NCBI GenBank assembly: GCA_947501045.1 | Contig: CANMUI010000001.1 | Location: 62,001-126,000 of the forward strand | Source: an uncultured Psychrobacter sp. | Lineage (GTDB): Bacteria; Pseudomonadota; Gammaproteobacteria; Pseudomonadales; Moraxellaceae | Length of the DNA: 64,000 nt | Reading direction: 5' to 3' | In this document: positions 36,577-45,648 of the stretch, in pieces | Layout of the letters: each line of letters starts with the position of its first letter | How positions within the stretch are numbered: the first letter of the stretch is position 1 | Program-made: the position numbers and the translations under genes | Notes under the pieces: model-generated | Seen by the model: only the letters and a program-made list of their open reading frames with translations | Database searches by the model: none | Told to the model about the DNA's origin: nothing

Positions 36577-37743
36577 ATGAATTTACATGAGTATCAAGCA
36601 AAAGAGTTATTAAAAAGCTACGGATTACCCATTCAAGAAGGTATTACCGCTTATAGTGGCGAAGAAGCTGCTGCCGCTTTTGATAAAACGCCTACCGATA
36701 TGGCGGTAATCAAAGCGCAGGTTCATGCTGGTGGCCGCGGTAAAGCGGGCGGCGTAAAAGTCGTTAAAACTCGCGAAGAAGCCAAGCAAGTGACAGACGA
36801 TTTGATCGGCACTAATTTGGTGACCTTTCAAACTGACGCTGATGGTCAGCCCGTCAACTTTGTGTTGGTAGCAGAAGACATGTATCCGGTACAGAATGAA
36901 TTGTACCTTGGCGCCGTGGTTGATCGCTCAACTCGCCGCGTTACTTTTATGGCCTCAACCGAAGGCGGCGTTGATATCGAAGAAGTCGCTAATGAGACGC
37001 CAGAGAAAATATTTAAAGTGAGCGTTGATCCCTTAGTCGGTCTCATGCCCTATCAAGCGCGCGATGTAGCGTTTCAGTTGGGTTTAGAGGGCAAACAAAT
37101 CAATCAGTTTGTCAAAATTATGACTGGCGCTTATAAAGCGTTTGTAGAAAATGACTTTGCACTCCTTGAAGTGAACCCACTAGCGGTACGTGAAAACGGC
37201 GAGATCGTTTGTGTCGATGGCAAAATTGGTATTGATTCAAACGCGCTATACCGTTTACCCAAAATCGCGGCACTACAAGATAAAACTCAAGAAAACGAGC
37301 GTGAGCTAAAAGCTGCTGAGTTTGATTTAAACTATGTCGCTTTAGAAGGTAATATCGGTTGTATGGTCAACGGTGCTGGTCTTGCGATGGCAACGATGGA
37401 CATCATCAAACTGTATGGCGGTAAGCCTGCCAACTTTTTGGATGTAGGCGGCGGCGCGACCAAAGATCGTGTGGTTGAGGCGTTCAAAATTATTTTAGAA
37501 GACAGCAGTGTTGAAGGCGTGCTCATTAACATCTTTGGCGGTATCGTACGCTGTGACATGATTGCCGAAGCTATCATTGCTGCGGTCAAAGAAGTCGACG
37601 TACAAGTACCTGTCGTTGTGCGCCTAGAAGGTAACAACGCTGAAAAAGGTATTGAGCTACTAGAGCAATCAGATGTAAAAATCATCTCAGCTCAAGGCTT
37701 AGCAGATGCGGCACAAAAAATCGTCGATGCTGTAAAAGCTTAA
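36577..37743 (+). CDS. sucC: Succinate-CoA ligase beta subunit
   Basis: 388 residues, the standard length. Residues 1-240 form an ATP-grasp nucleotide-binding domain (MNLHEYQAKELLKSYG, KAQVHAGGRGKAGGVK, LLEVNPLAV); the rest is the CoA-ligase domain (NGAGLAMATMDIIK.YGG.PANFLDVGGGA, INIFGGIVRCD, VVRLEGNN). With SucD it converts succinyl-CoA to succinate with substrate-level phosphorylation. AAGGA precedes the ATG. Confidence 0.97.
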   Translation: MNLHEYQAKELLKSYGLPIQEGITAYSGEEAAAAFDKTPTDMAVIKAQVHAGGRGKAGGVKVVKTREEAKQVTDDLIGTNLVTFQTDADGQPVNFVLVAEDMYPVQNELYLGAVVDRSTRRVTFMASTEGGVDIEEVANETPEKIFKVSVDPLVGLMPYQARDVAFQLGLEGKQINQFVKIMTGAYKAFVENDFALLEVNPLAVRENGEIVCVDGKIGIDSNALYRLPKIAALQDKTQENERELKAAEFDLNYVALEGNIGCMVNGAGLAMATMDIIKLYGGKPANFLDVGGGATKDRVVEAFKIILEDSSVEGVLINIFGGIVRCDMIAEAIIAAVKEVDVQVPVVVRLEGNNAEKGIELLEQSDVKIISAQGLADAAQKIVDAVKA

Positions 37744-37902
37744 GCACCTCACTGTCGCTGCAAGTATAGTCGTAAGATGCAACAGTAGCTTGACTGGTAT
37801 AAGAAAGTATTTATAACTCAGTATCTATAAATTAGGTTAGAGGTTAACTAAGCTGGACTAGTAAGCGACTGTTGCAAGACAACCGAATATAAGGAAAAAA
37901 TA

Positions 37903-38778
37903 ATGAGTGTATTAATTGATAAAGATACCAAAGTATTGGTACAAGGTTTTACTGGTAAAAACGGCACGTTTCATTCTGAACAAGCCATCGAATACGGCAC
38001 CAAAGTCGTCGGCGGGGTCACCCCAGGCAAAGGCGGTCAAACGCATTTAGGCCTACCGGTATTTAATACTATGGCAGAAGCGATGGCAGAGACGCATGCG
38101 GATGCTTCAGTCATCTATGTCCCAGCACCATTTGTATTAGATTCGATCGTAGAAGCTATCGATGCTGGCGTAAAATTGATCGTGGTAATCACCGAAGGCG
38201 TACCGACTATCGATATGCTAAAAGCTAAGCGCTATCTTGAGGAAGCAGGCGATGTGCGTCTAGTTGGCCCCAACTGTCCAGGCGTCATCACCCCAGGCGA
38301 ATGCAAAATCGGTATTATGCCCGGTCATATTCATTTACCGGGTAAAGTGGGCATTATCTCACGCTCTGGCACCCTAACTTATGAAGCGGTTGCACAGACC
38401 ACCAAGCTGGGCTTTGGTCAGTCTACCTGTATCGGTATCGGCGGCGACCCTATCCCCGGTATGAACCAAATCGATGCGTTAAAGCTGTTCCAAGATGATC
38501 CACAGACCGAAGCTATTGTATTGATCGGTGAGATTGGCGGTACTGCTGAAGAAGAAGCGGCGGCTTACATCAAAGAGAACGTTACTAAGCCTGTGGTAGG
38601 TTACATCGCTGGTGTTACTGCTCCTGCTGGTAAGCGTATGGGTCATGCGGGCGCGATCATCTCTGGCGGTCAAGGTACGGCTGAAGATAAGTTTAAAGCC
38701 TTTGAAGACGCAGGCATCGCGTATACTCGTGATCCTTCAAAAATTGGCGATAAGCTGAAGGAAGTTACGGGTTGGTAG
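37903..38778 (+). CDS. sucD: Succinate-CoA ligase alpha subunit
   Basis: 291 residues, the standard length. CoA-binding Rossmann domain (VLVQGFTGKNGTFHSEQAI, GGVTPGKGG, GPNCPGVI) followed by the ligase domain with the phosphorylated histidine in MGHAGAIISGG (H248). Forms the heterodimer or heterotetramer with SucC. The 159-base gap after sucC holds no terminator, so the two are probably co-transcribed. A strong terminator follows and closes the TCA block. Confidence 0.97.
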   Translation: MSVLIDKDTKVLVQGFTGKNGTFHSEQAIEYGTKVVGGVTPGKGGQTHLGLPVFNTMAEAMAETHADASVIYVPAPFVLDSIVEAIDAGVKLIVVITEGVPTIDMLKAKRYLEEAGDVRLVGPNCPGVITPGECKIGIMPGHIHLPGKVGIISRSGTLTYEAVAQTTKLGFGQSTCIGIGGDPIPGMNQIDALKLFQDDPQTEAIVLIGEIGGTAEEEAAAYIKENVTKPVVGYIAGVTAPAGKRMGHAGAIISGGQGTAEDKFKAFEDAGIAYTRDPSKIGDKLKEVTGW

Positions 38779-39180
38779 CATATGTAAGTTACTGAATATA
38801 GGTATTTTCAGTGGTTTATCTTGAAAAAATGTAAAGACACCCCTACAATGGGGTGTTTTTTTATATATTGTAAATGACTTTAATAACAAGACTTTAGCCA
38901 TTAATCTATCTCTACACATCAGTTCAGAGATACTTAATAAAACTGATAGCTTTTTTGAAGTACCTGATGAAAGATTTTGCCAATCTGTTAGATGCTGGTC
39001 AGTTTAATTTTTAGGCATTCCTCAAGCATTCAAACTTTAAATACTATTAAGGTAAAAATGCGATAGTTTGCTATTGATACAGACAATAGTAATAGGCATT
39101 GGTAAAGTATGAATCTAGATAGCTACAATAAAGGTTTACGATCTTAACAATCTCCTAATTCCTCTCAAAAAGACTCTGTT
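38779..39180 (+). other. sucD-wecB intergenic region
   Basis: 402 bases. It carries the sucD terminator near its start; the remainder is AT-rich and presumably holds the promoter of the glycan locus. No JUMPstart/ops element (GGCGGTAG) was found. No gene seen. Confidence 0.45.
38837..38862 (+). terminator. Rho-independent terminator after sucD
   Basis: ACACCCC (38837-38843) pairs with GGGGTGT (38850-38856) around a 6-nt loop, followed by a run of T. Confidence 0.88.
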
Positions 39181-40329
39181 ATGATAAAAGTATTAAGCAT
39201 ATTCGGTACCCGTCCAGAAGCGATCAAAATGGCACCTGTCATTAAAGCTTTGGAGGCCAATCCAGATATTGAGTCTTTAGTCTGCGTGACCGCTCAGCAT
39301 CGAGAGATGCTCGATCAGGTATTATCTTTATTTGAAATTACTCCAGATTATGATTTAAATATTATGAAATCTGGACAAAGCTTGACTGAAGCTAGCTCAC
39401 GAATGCTACTTGCGCTCGAACCTATCTTAAAACAGAGCCAACCAGATTTAGTACTAGTACATGGTGATACTTCAACTACCTTATGCGGAGCCATGGCTGC
39501 TTTTTATCAACAGATACCTATCGGCCACGTTGAGTCTGGATTGCGGACTTATAATATCTATTCCCCTTGGCCAGAAGAAGCCAATAGACAGCTGACTAGT
39601 ATCATTACCAAGCTACATTTTGCGCCGACACAAACTGCTGCCCAGCACCTTTATGATGAACGTAACAATCCCGACTGTATCCATGTAACAGGTAATACGG
39701 TCGTTGATGCGCTTTTAGATGTCAAGCATAAGCTTGAGACTGACCAAGCCTTGAGAAATGAGTTACAGCAGCGATTCTCTGCATTAGACTTTACTAAGCG
39801 TCGCGTTTTAATCACTGGTCATCGCCGAGAGAATTTCGGTGATGGTTTTGAATCCATTTGCCGAGCTATTAAAGAGCTTGCTGAAAAGTACCCTAATTAC
39901 GAATTTGTCTACCCTGTTCATCTCAATCCTAATGTTAAAGAGCCTGTCAATAGATTACTAAAAGAGCTCGATAACGTTAAATTGATTGAGCCGCAAGATT
40001 ATCTACCTTTTGTTTATTTGATGAGTACCAGCCATATTATATTAACTGACTCAGGTGGTATTCAAGAAGAAGCTCCCTCACTTGGTATTCCTGTACTGGT
40101 CATGCGTACTACCACTGAACGTCAAGAAGCCGTCGAGGCTGGTACTGTCAAACTTGTGGGTACGCATTGCCCCACTATTGTGACCGAAGTCAGTAATTTA
40201 ATTGATAATGAAGCCATTTATAAAAAAATGAGTCAGGCACATAATCCATACGGTGATGGGCAAGCCTCAGAGCGTATTGCAGAAACTATTGTTGAATTTT
40301 TCAATAAATCAGCCGTTGCAACTAATTAA
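39181..40329 (+). CDS. wecB: UDP-N-acetylglucosamine 2-epimerase (non-hydrolysing)
   Basis: 382 residues, the usual size. Interconverts UDP-GlcNAc and UDP-ManNAc. Seen: GTRPEAIKMAPVI at the N-terminus, TAQHREMLDQVL, VHGDTSTTL, GHVESGLRT, TGHRRENFG, HLNPNV and DSGGIQEEAPSLG.PVLVMR.TTERQEA near the C-terminus. First gene of the glycan locus; wecC follows 35 bases later, so the pair makes UDP-ManNAcA for a surface polysaccharide (or enterobacterial-common-antigen-like glycan). Confidence 0.95.
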   Translation: MIKVLSIFGTRPEAIKMAPVIKALEANPDIESLVCVTAQHREMLDQVLSLFEITPDYDLNIMKSGQSLTEASSRMLLALEPILKQSQPDLVLVHGDTSTTLCGAMAAFYQQIPIGHVESGLRTYNIYSPWPEEANRQLTSIITKLHFAPTQTAAQHLYDERNNPDCIHVTGNTVVDALLDVKHKLETDQALRNELQQRFSALDFTKRRVLITGHRRENFGDGFESICRAIKELAEKYPNYEFVYPVHLNPNVKEPVNRLLKELDNVKLIEPQDYLPFVYLMSTSHIILTDSGGIQEEAPSLGIPVLVMRTTTERQEAVEAGTVKLVGTHCPTIVTEVSNLIDNEAIYKKMSQAHNPYGDGQASERIAETIVEFFNKSAVATN

Positions 40330-40364
40330 GAAAATTAACTAGATATTGAGTAAGTGAGATTAAG

Positions 40365-41606
40365 ATGGAAAATATTTGTGTGTTTGGTTTGGGGTATATC
40401 GGTCTGCCTACTGCAGCGATGTTTGCGCATCATGGTGCCAATGTCACGGGAGTCGATGTTAATCAACACGCCGTTGATACTATTAATCAAGGCAGAATTC
40501 ATATCGTTGAGCCGGGTTTAGAAGCGATAGTTAAAAAGGCTGTCGATAATGGTAAGCTTAAAGCCAGCCTAAAACCAGTACACTCAGACGCTTACTTAAT
40601 CGCCGTACCAACACCGTTTAAAGGTGACGACCATACTCCTGATCTATCCTATATCCAATCTGTTAGCAAAGCGTTAGCTCCTCTACTAGAAAAGGGCGAT
40701 GTAGTCATCTTGGAATCAACCTCGCCAGTAGGGGCTACCGAACAGATGGTTGAATGGCTCGCTGATGCACGTTCAGACCTGACTTTCCCTAAGTATGATG
40801 AACCAGATACTGAGGCCGATATATTCATCGCTTACTGTCCTGAGCGTGTACTACCCGGTAAAGTAGTAGAGGAACTCATCGTCAACGATCGCGTCATCGG
40901 TGGTATGACCAAACAATCTACATTAAAAGCTAAAGAAGTGTATCGTCGGTTCGTCACCGGCGAGCTGTTAGAGACTAACTCACGTACTGCCGAGATGGCA
41001 AAATTGACTGAAAATGCTTTTCGTGACGTCAACATCGCTTTTGCTAATGAGCTGTCTATGATCTCCGATAAGCTCAATATCAATGTGTGGGAGCTGATCG
41101 AGCTTGCCAATCATCATCCGCGCGTCAATATTCTACAGCCTGGAGCTGGTGTCGGTGGTCACTGTATCGCTGTTGATCCTTGGTTCATCGTCAACAAAAA
41201 CCCTAATGAAGCTAAAATAATCCGTTCGGCTCGTGAGATTAATGACTATAAACCTGAATGGGTGATTGAAAAGATCAACGCTGAAGTGAGTAAGCTGATA
41301 GAGCAAGGTATTAAGAAACCAACAGTGGCGCTATTAGGATTGGCATTTAAACCTAATATTGATGATTTGCGTGAGAGCCCTGCAGTGAGTATTGCTGAGA
41401 AGATGCTCAAAAATAACGATGTTAACGTTTTATTGGTTGAGCCTAATATTAAGCAATTACCTCAAAAGCTAGTAGGCGGTGAATTAATCTCTTTACAAGA
41501 AGCCGTAGAAAAAGCTAATGTAATAGCTATTTTAGTAGCACATGATGAGTTTGAAAAATTAGATGCTTCTGATAAGAGCTTAATCAACCTTGTATCCAAC
41601 TATTAA
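40365..41606 (+). CDS. wecC: UDP-N-acetyl-D-mannosamine dehydrogenase
   Basis: 413 residues. Oxidises UDP-ManNAc to UDP-ManNAcA with two NAD+. Rossmann motif VFGLGYIGLPTAA, VPTPFKGDDHTPDLSY, ESTSPVGATEQM, the AEMAKLTENAFRDVNIAFANEL helix with catalytic Lys and Asn, and the nucleophile Cys in GAGVGGHCIAVDPWF (C267). Unlike the ugd-like gene at 61440, all catalytic residues are intact. Coupled with wecB. Confidence 0.95.
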   Translation: MENICVFGLGYIGLPTAAMFAHHGANVTGVDVNQHAVDTINQGRIHIVEPGLEAIVKKAVDNGKLKASLKPVHSDAYLIAVPTPFKGDDHTPDLSYIQSVSKALAPLLEKGDVVILESTSPVGATEQMVEWLADARSDLTFPKYDEPDTEADIFIAYCPERVLPGKVVEELIVNDRVIGGMTKQSTLKAKEVYRRFVTGELLETNSRTAEMAKLTENAFRDVNIAFANELSMISDKLNINVWELIELANHHPRVNILQPGAGVGGHCIAVDPWFIVNKNPNEAKIIRSAREINDYKPEWVIEKINAEVSKLIEQGIKKPTVALLGLAFKPNIDDLRESPAVSIAEKMLKNNDVNVLLVEPNIKQLPQKLVGGELISLQEAVEKANVIAILVAHDEFEKLDASDKSLINLVSNY

Positions 41607-41704
41607 ACTTTCAGTGCAGGTAAAAAGCACTAAATGATTTCCATAAAATCGTTTAGTGTTTGTTCTCAAACTTACTATACCCACTCAGGTTATTATGAGG
41701 ATCT

Positions 41705-44700
41705 ATGAAAAATAAAATAAGTAAGATGTTATCTAAACATAATAACAAGCTTAGTCCAGATGAAATCAAAGCCATTAATAAATTGGTTGAGCAGTACGGT
41801 GGTTCTATAGATGAGTTAAAACATTATATCCGTTCTATTGAATTGGAAAATGAACGAAGTCGTATTAATCGGGCAGTAGAGAAAAACACTATATCCTACC
41901 AGCTGGGTAAATCACTAATTGATGCTGCTAAAAGAAAAACGACTATTAAAGTATTTAGTAAAGAGCTATTTGATATTTATGGAGATGCACTCAGTAGAAA
42001 AAATACTGATCTAAGAAACACTAAATTATTGCCTAAAATAATAATATTACTTCATGAACAGAAGAAAAACGAGCTTAATGAATTAAGAAGAATTAAGGAC
42101 ATAAAGGCAGGCAATATAGTAAACGTAAATACTAAAAGTTTACCTGACTCATCAGTAGCTATAGCGAAAAAAACAAAAAATATAGTGATACCAAGGAAAA
42201 AGTATCTAGACAATACTTTAGTGGATAAGGCTGTCTTAGAAAAAGCATTCTTAGAAAAAGGTATAAAAATAGCTGCTATTATGGATGAATTTACCTCATT
42301 GTGTTTTGAACCTGAGGCAGATATATACCATATTACACCGACGAATTGGCAAGATGAGATATTAGAGTTTGGACCAGATATTTTATTTATAGAATCAGCT
42401 TGGCAAGGTAAAAATGGTTTATGGAATACAAAAATTAGCCAGCAGTCAGTAGAGTTAGTAGATTTAATAAAATTCTGTGAAGATAAAAATATTAGAACCG
42501 TTTTTTGGAGTAAAGAAGATCCTGTACACTTTGGAACCTTTTTAGGAGTAGCTGAGTTAGTCGATGTCGTATTTACTACAGATATCGATTGTATTCAAAA
42601 GTACAAAGAACTTCTCGGTCATGACAGAGTATATTTATTGTACTTTGCTGCCCAGCCGAAGATACATAATCCTATAGAGGTCTACGATAGACAGGCCAAA
42701 TTCAGCTTCGCTGGATCTTACTATTTGAAATACCCTAAAAGACAAAAAGATTTCTCTGTATTAGCTGAAGTTGCTCAAAACTACAGAGGGTTAGATATAT
42801 ATGACCGTAATTTCAATAAGCCTCATCCTCATTATGAGTTTCCTGAAAGTTATCAGCCGATGATATTAGGTACTCTAGATCCTTCTGAGATAGATAAAGC
42901 TTATAAAGGTTATATATATGGGATCAATATAAATACTATCAAACAGTCACAAACTATGTTTGCTAGACGGGTGTTTGAGATGTTGGCTTCTAACACTATA
43001 GTAATCAGTAACTACTCGCGGGGGGTAAGATTGCTATTCGGTGATCTAGTAATATGTTCAGATGAAGCAACTGAGCTTACTAGACAACTAGAAAAGTTTA
43101 CTGAAAATGTCACTACTCAGAAAAAATATAAGCTTCAAGGACTCAGGAAAGTTCTTAAATACCATACTTATCAAAACCGTTTGAAATACGTTTTAGAGAA
43201 AGCTTTTGAAACGACTCTAAATGTGACGAACGGTCACGTTGTGATAGTGGCTGCTATCGATAATCAAGATGAATTAGAGAGAGTAATAAAGTCTTTTAGT
43301 AATCAAGAGTATGCGGATAAGGAATTACTACTGTATAGCACCATAGATGGTTTGAGTGACTTTTCTGATGATAATATTACTATCTATACGGATACATCGA
43401 TATTGGCTCAAGCTATCAAACAGTATCAAGCAGACACTTATGTAGCCGTATTTAATCCAATCGATAGCTACGGAAGTTACTATTTGACAGATTTGGTACA
43501 GAGTCAAGTCTATCTTGAACAAGACGTTGACGAGCCTATAGTAGCGATTACTAAGGATAGTTATTTTGAAAATGTGAATGGAAAAGCTAAGCTGATACAA
43601 AACAATGAATATCAGCAAGTAAGCAGATTTAAATTCTCTAGAAGTATAGTAACTGTAGATACATTTATAAACGAAGTTTTAGATAATGATCAGTTTGAAA
43701 CTGTTAATAACCTAGAAGTTGAAGCAAAGTCTTTTGCTATTGACTGTTTTAGTTATATTGCGAATGGAGCTAGCTTAGATCTAGAAGATACTCGTGAAGC
43801 ACATAATCAACTGATCTTGGACGAGGGAGTTGACTTTGAAAACAGATTGCTGCCCGTCTCAGAAGCAATTAGCGTTGATTACGATGAAGTGGATAATCTA
43901 GCAATATATGAAGATGTAGATACTTTTATCTTTTCAGTTGACGATATAGATGAGCAGCTCATTAGACCGCAAAGTAAACAAATACTTATCAAAAAAGAGG
44001 AAATGAGTGTAGAGATTACTTCAACACTTCCTGACGATAAGTTTGCGTATATCTATTTTAAAACTATATATAACAGAGCTGATATTAACTTAAAGTTAAA
44101 CAGTCAGTTTGTAGCCAACGCAGCTACTAATATGGATGTCCGTTCCGTATTTATATTTTTAGATGAGAACAGAAATAAAATATCACATCATATAGCGCCA
44201 GTTGCTCATAATCATACTATGCCCATACCTGTAGATTGTGAATATGTACAAGTTGGCTTTAAACTTACCGGTAGCGGCCAATCTATCATAGAGTCTATAA
44301 AAATTGGTGAGAAAAGAGAAGTAGTTAATGATCTTATTGCCAAAAGCGACACTTTAGTATTAGCCAAGCAGTATCCTTCGTACGCTGATCTTTACAAGTA
44401 TGGCTTTTTACATAGTAGAGTAAGAGCATATAAGGAACACAACCACATAGTAGATGTGTTTAAAATTACTGATAGTAATACTGATATAGGCTTTAGAGAG
44501 TTTGAGTCTATTGATGTCTTTAGTGGACATAATCATAGCCTAAAAAATATTCTTGAATCAGGTCAAATTAAGAACATATTCATACATCTTATGGATGACA
44601 AGATGTGGAATATAGTTAAAGACTATAAAGATAGAATAAAAATTACCATATGGTTGCATGGTGCTGAAGTTCAAAGCTGGAAGCGCCGAGAGTTTGATCT

Positions 44701-45484
44701 TGTAGGGCTGAGTGCGTCTGAGGTAGAAAGGAAAAAGAAGTTATCTGACAATAGATCAAGATTTTGGAAGAAGCTAATTAACGAAGAGTTAAATAGTAAT
44801 ATCACTTTAGTTTTTGTTTCGAATACCTTTCTTCAAGAAGTAGAAGAGGATTTGGAACTCGCCATACCTAGTGCTAATAAGATGGTAATACATAATTATG
44901 TAGACAATGGAATATTTAAATATAATGAGAAAAAGCCTGAAGATAGATTGAAGCTGTTGTCCATAAGGCCTTATTCAGGTCCTAAGTATGGCAATGATAT
45001 GACCGTAAACGCTTTATTAGAATTATCCAAGTATGATTTCTTTAAAGATCTAGAAATAAACATATACGGCGATGGATTAGAATTTGATTTAATCAATGAA
45101 CCACTACTACAGTTCGACAATGTCCATTTGCACAAAAGATTTTTGAGTCATAATGAGATAGCAGCAGCTCATAAGGAACACGGCGTTTTCTTAAACCCTA
45201 CTAGGTGGGATTCTCAAGGCGTATCTAGAGATGAGGCAATGTCTTCAGGCTTAGTAGTAGTCACTAATAAAGTAGCAGCCGTTCCAGAGTTTATTTCTGA
45301 CGAAGAAGGAGCATTATTTGAGGCTGAAAATGTTCAAGAAATGGTGGAGAAGATTATAGAGATTGTTCAAGATCCTGACTTATTTCTAAATAAGTCGGAA
45401 TATGCTAGAGAACGCGCGAGTATACAATGTAATTTTGAGAATACTATCGAGCGAGAGATCAAGTTTGTAAAGAGCACGAGCTAA
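41705..45484 (+). CDS. Very large multidomain glycosyltransferase
   Basis: 1259 residues, cytoplasmic (no signal peptide or transmembrane segment). In order: a helical N-terminus (1-180); a CgeB/DUF3880-like transferase domain (about 185-500) with ILFIESAWQGK, VFWSKEDPVHF and MFARRVFEMLASNT; a short GT2-like alpha/beta segment (506-620, VVIVAAIDNQDELERVIKSFSNQEY) without a clear DxD; a beta-rich domain (about 765-885, VRSVFIFLDENRNKISH...VQVGFKLTG); and a GT4-type C-terminus (910-1259) with WLHGAEVQSW, LLSIRPYSGPKYGND and the donor-binding NPTRWDSQGVSRDEAMSSGL. At least two transferase domains imply two sugar additions by one polypeptide. GAGG precedes the ATG. Confidence 0.8.
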   Translation: MKNKISKMLSKHNNKLSPDEIKAINKLVEQYGGSIDELKHYIRSIELENERSRINRAVEKNTISYQLGKSLIDAAKRKTTIKVFSKELFDIYGDALSRKNTDLRNTKLLPKIIILLHEQKKNELNELRRIKDIKAGNIVNVNTKSLPDSSVAIAKKTKNIVIPRKKYLDNTLVDKAVLEKAFLEKGIKIAAIMDEFTSLCFEPEADIYHITPTNWQDEILEFGPDILFIESAWQGKNGLWNTKISQQSVELVDLIKFCEDKNIRTVFWSKEDPVHFGTFLGVAELVDVVFTTDIDCIQKYKELLGHDRVYLLYFAAQPKIHNPIEVYDRQAKFSFAGSYYLKYPKRQKDFSVLAEVAQNYRGLDIYDRNFNKPHPHYEFPESYQPMILGTLDPSEIDKAYKGYIYGININTIKQSQTMFARRVFEMLASNTIVISNYSRGVRLLFGDLVICSDEATELTRQLEKFTENVTTQKKYKLQGLRKVLKYHTYQNRLKYVLEKAFETTLNVTNGHVVIVAAIDNQDELERVIKSFSNQEYADKELLLYSTIDGLSDFSDDNITIYTDTSILAQAIKQYQADTYVAVFNPIDSYGSYYLTDLVQSQVYLEQDVDEPIVAITKDSYFENVNGKAKLIQNNEYQQVSRFKFSRSIVTVDTFINEVLDNDQFETVNNLEVEAKSFAIDCFSYIANGASLDLEDTREAHNQLILDEGVDFENRLLPVSEAISVDYDEVDNLAIYEDVDTFIFSVDDIDEQLIRPQSKQILIKKEEMSVEITSTLPDDKFAYIYFKTIYNRADINLKLNSQFVANAATNMDVRSVFIFLDENRNKISHHIAPVAHNHTMPIPVDCEYVQVGFKLTGSGQSIIESIKIGEKREVVNDLIAKSDTLVLAKQYPSYADLYKYGFLHSRVRAYKEHNHIVDVFKITDSNTDIGFREFESIDVFSGHNHSLKNILESGQIKNIFIHLMDDKMWNIVKDYKDRIKITIWLHGAEVQSWKRREFDLVGLSASEVERKKKLSDNRSRFWKKLINEELNSNITLVFVSNTFLQEVEEDLELAIPSANKMVIHNYVDNGIFKYNEKKPEDRLKLLSIRPYSGPKYGNDMTVNALLELSKYDFFKDLEINIYGDGLEFDLINEPLLQFDNVHLHKRFLSHNEIAAAHKEHGVFLNPTRWDSQGVSRDEAMSSGLVVVTNKVAAVPEFISDEEGALFEAENVQEMVEKIIEIVQDPDLFLNKSEYARERASIQCNFENTIEREIKFVKSTS

Positions 45485-45648
45485 ATATAATTTTAATTTA
45501 TCTTTATAAACTATTAAATAAAACTAGTCTTAAAATCTTAACCAAGTAAAAAATTATCATTGTATGATTAGTTTATGATCTAAATCAAAATGTATAATAT
45601 TTTTATCATTAATTCTCTATTCTCGAAATATATTTTAGGGACAAAAAT

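Noticed and set aside
38863..39180. JUMPstart/ops antitermination element before the glycan locus
   Set aside because: No GGCGGTAG core found in the region.
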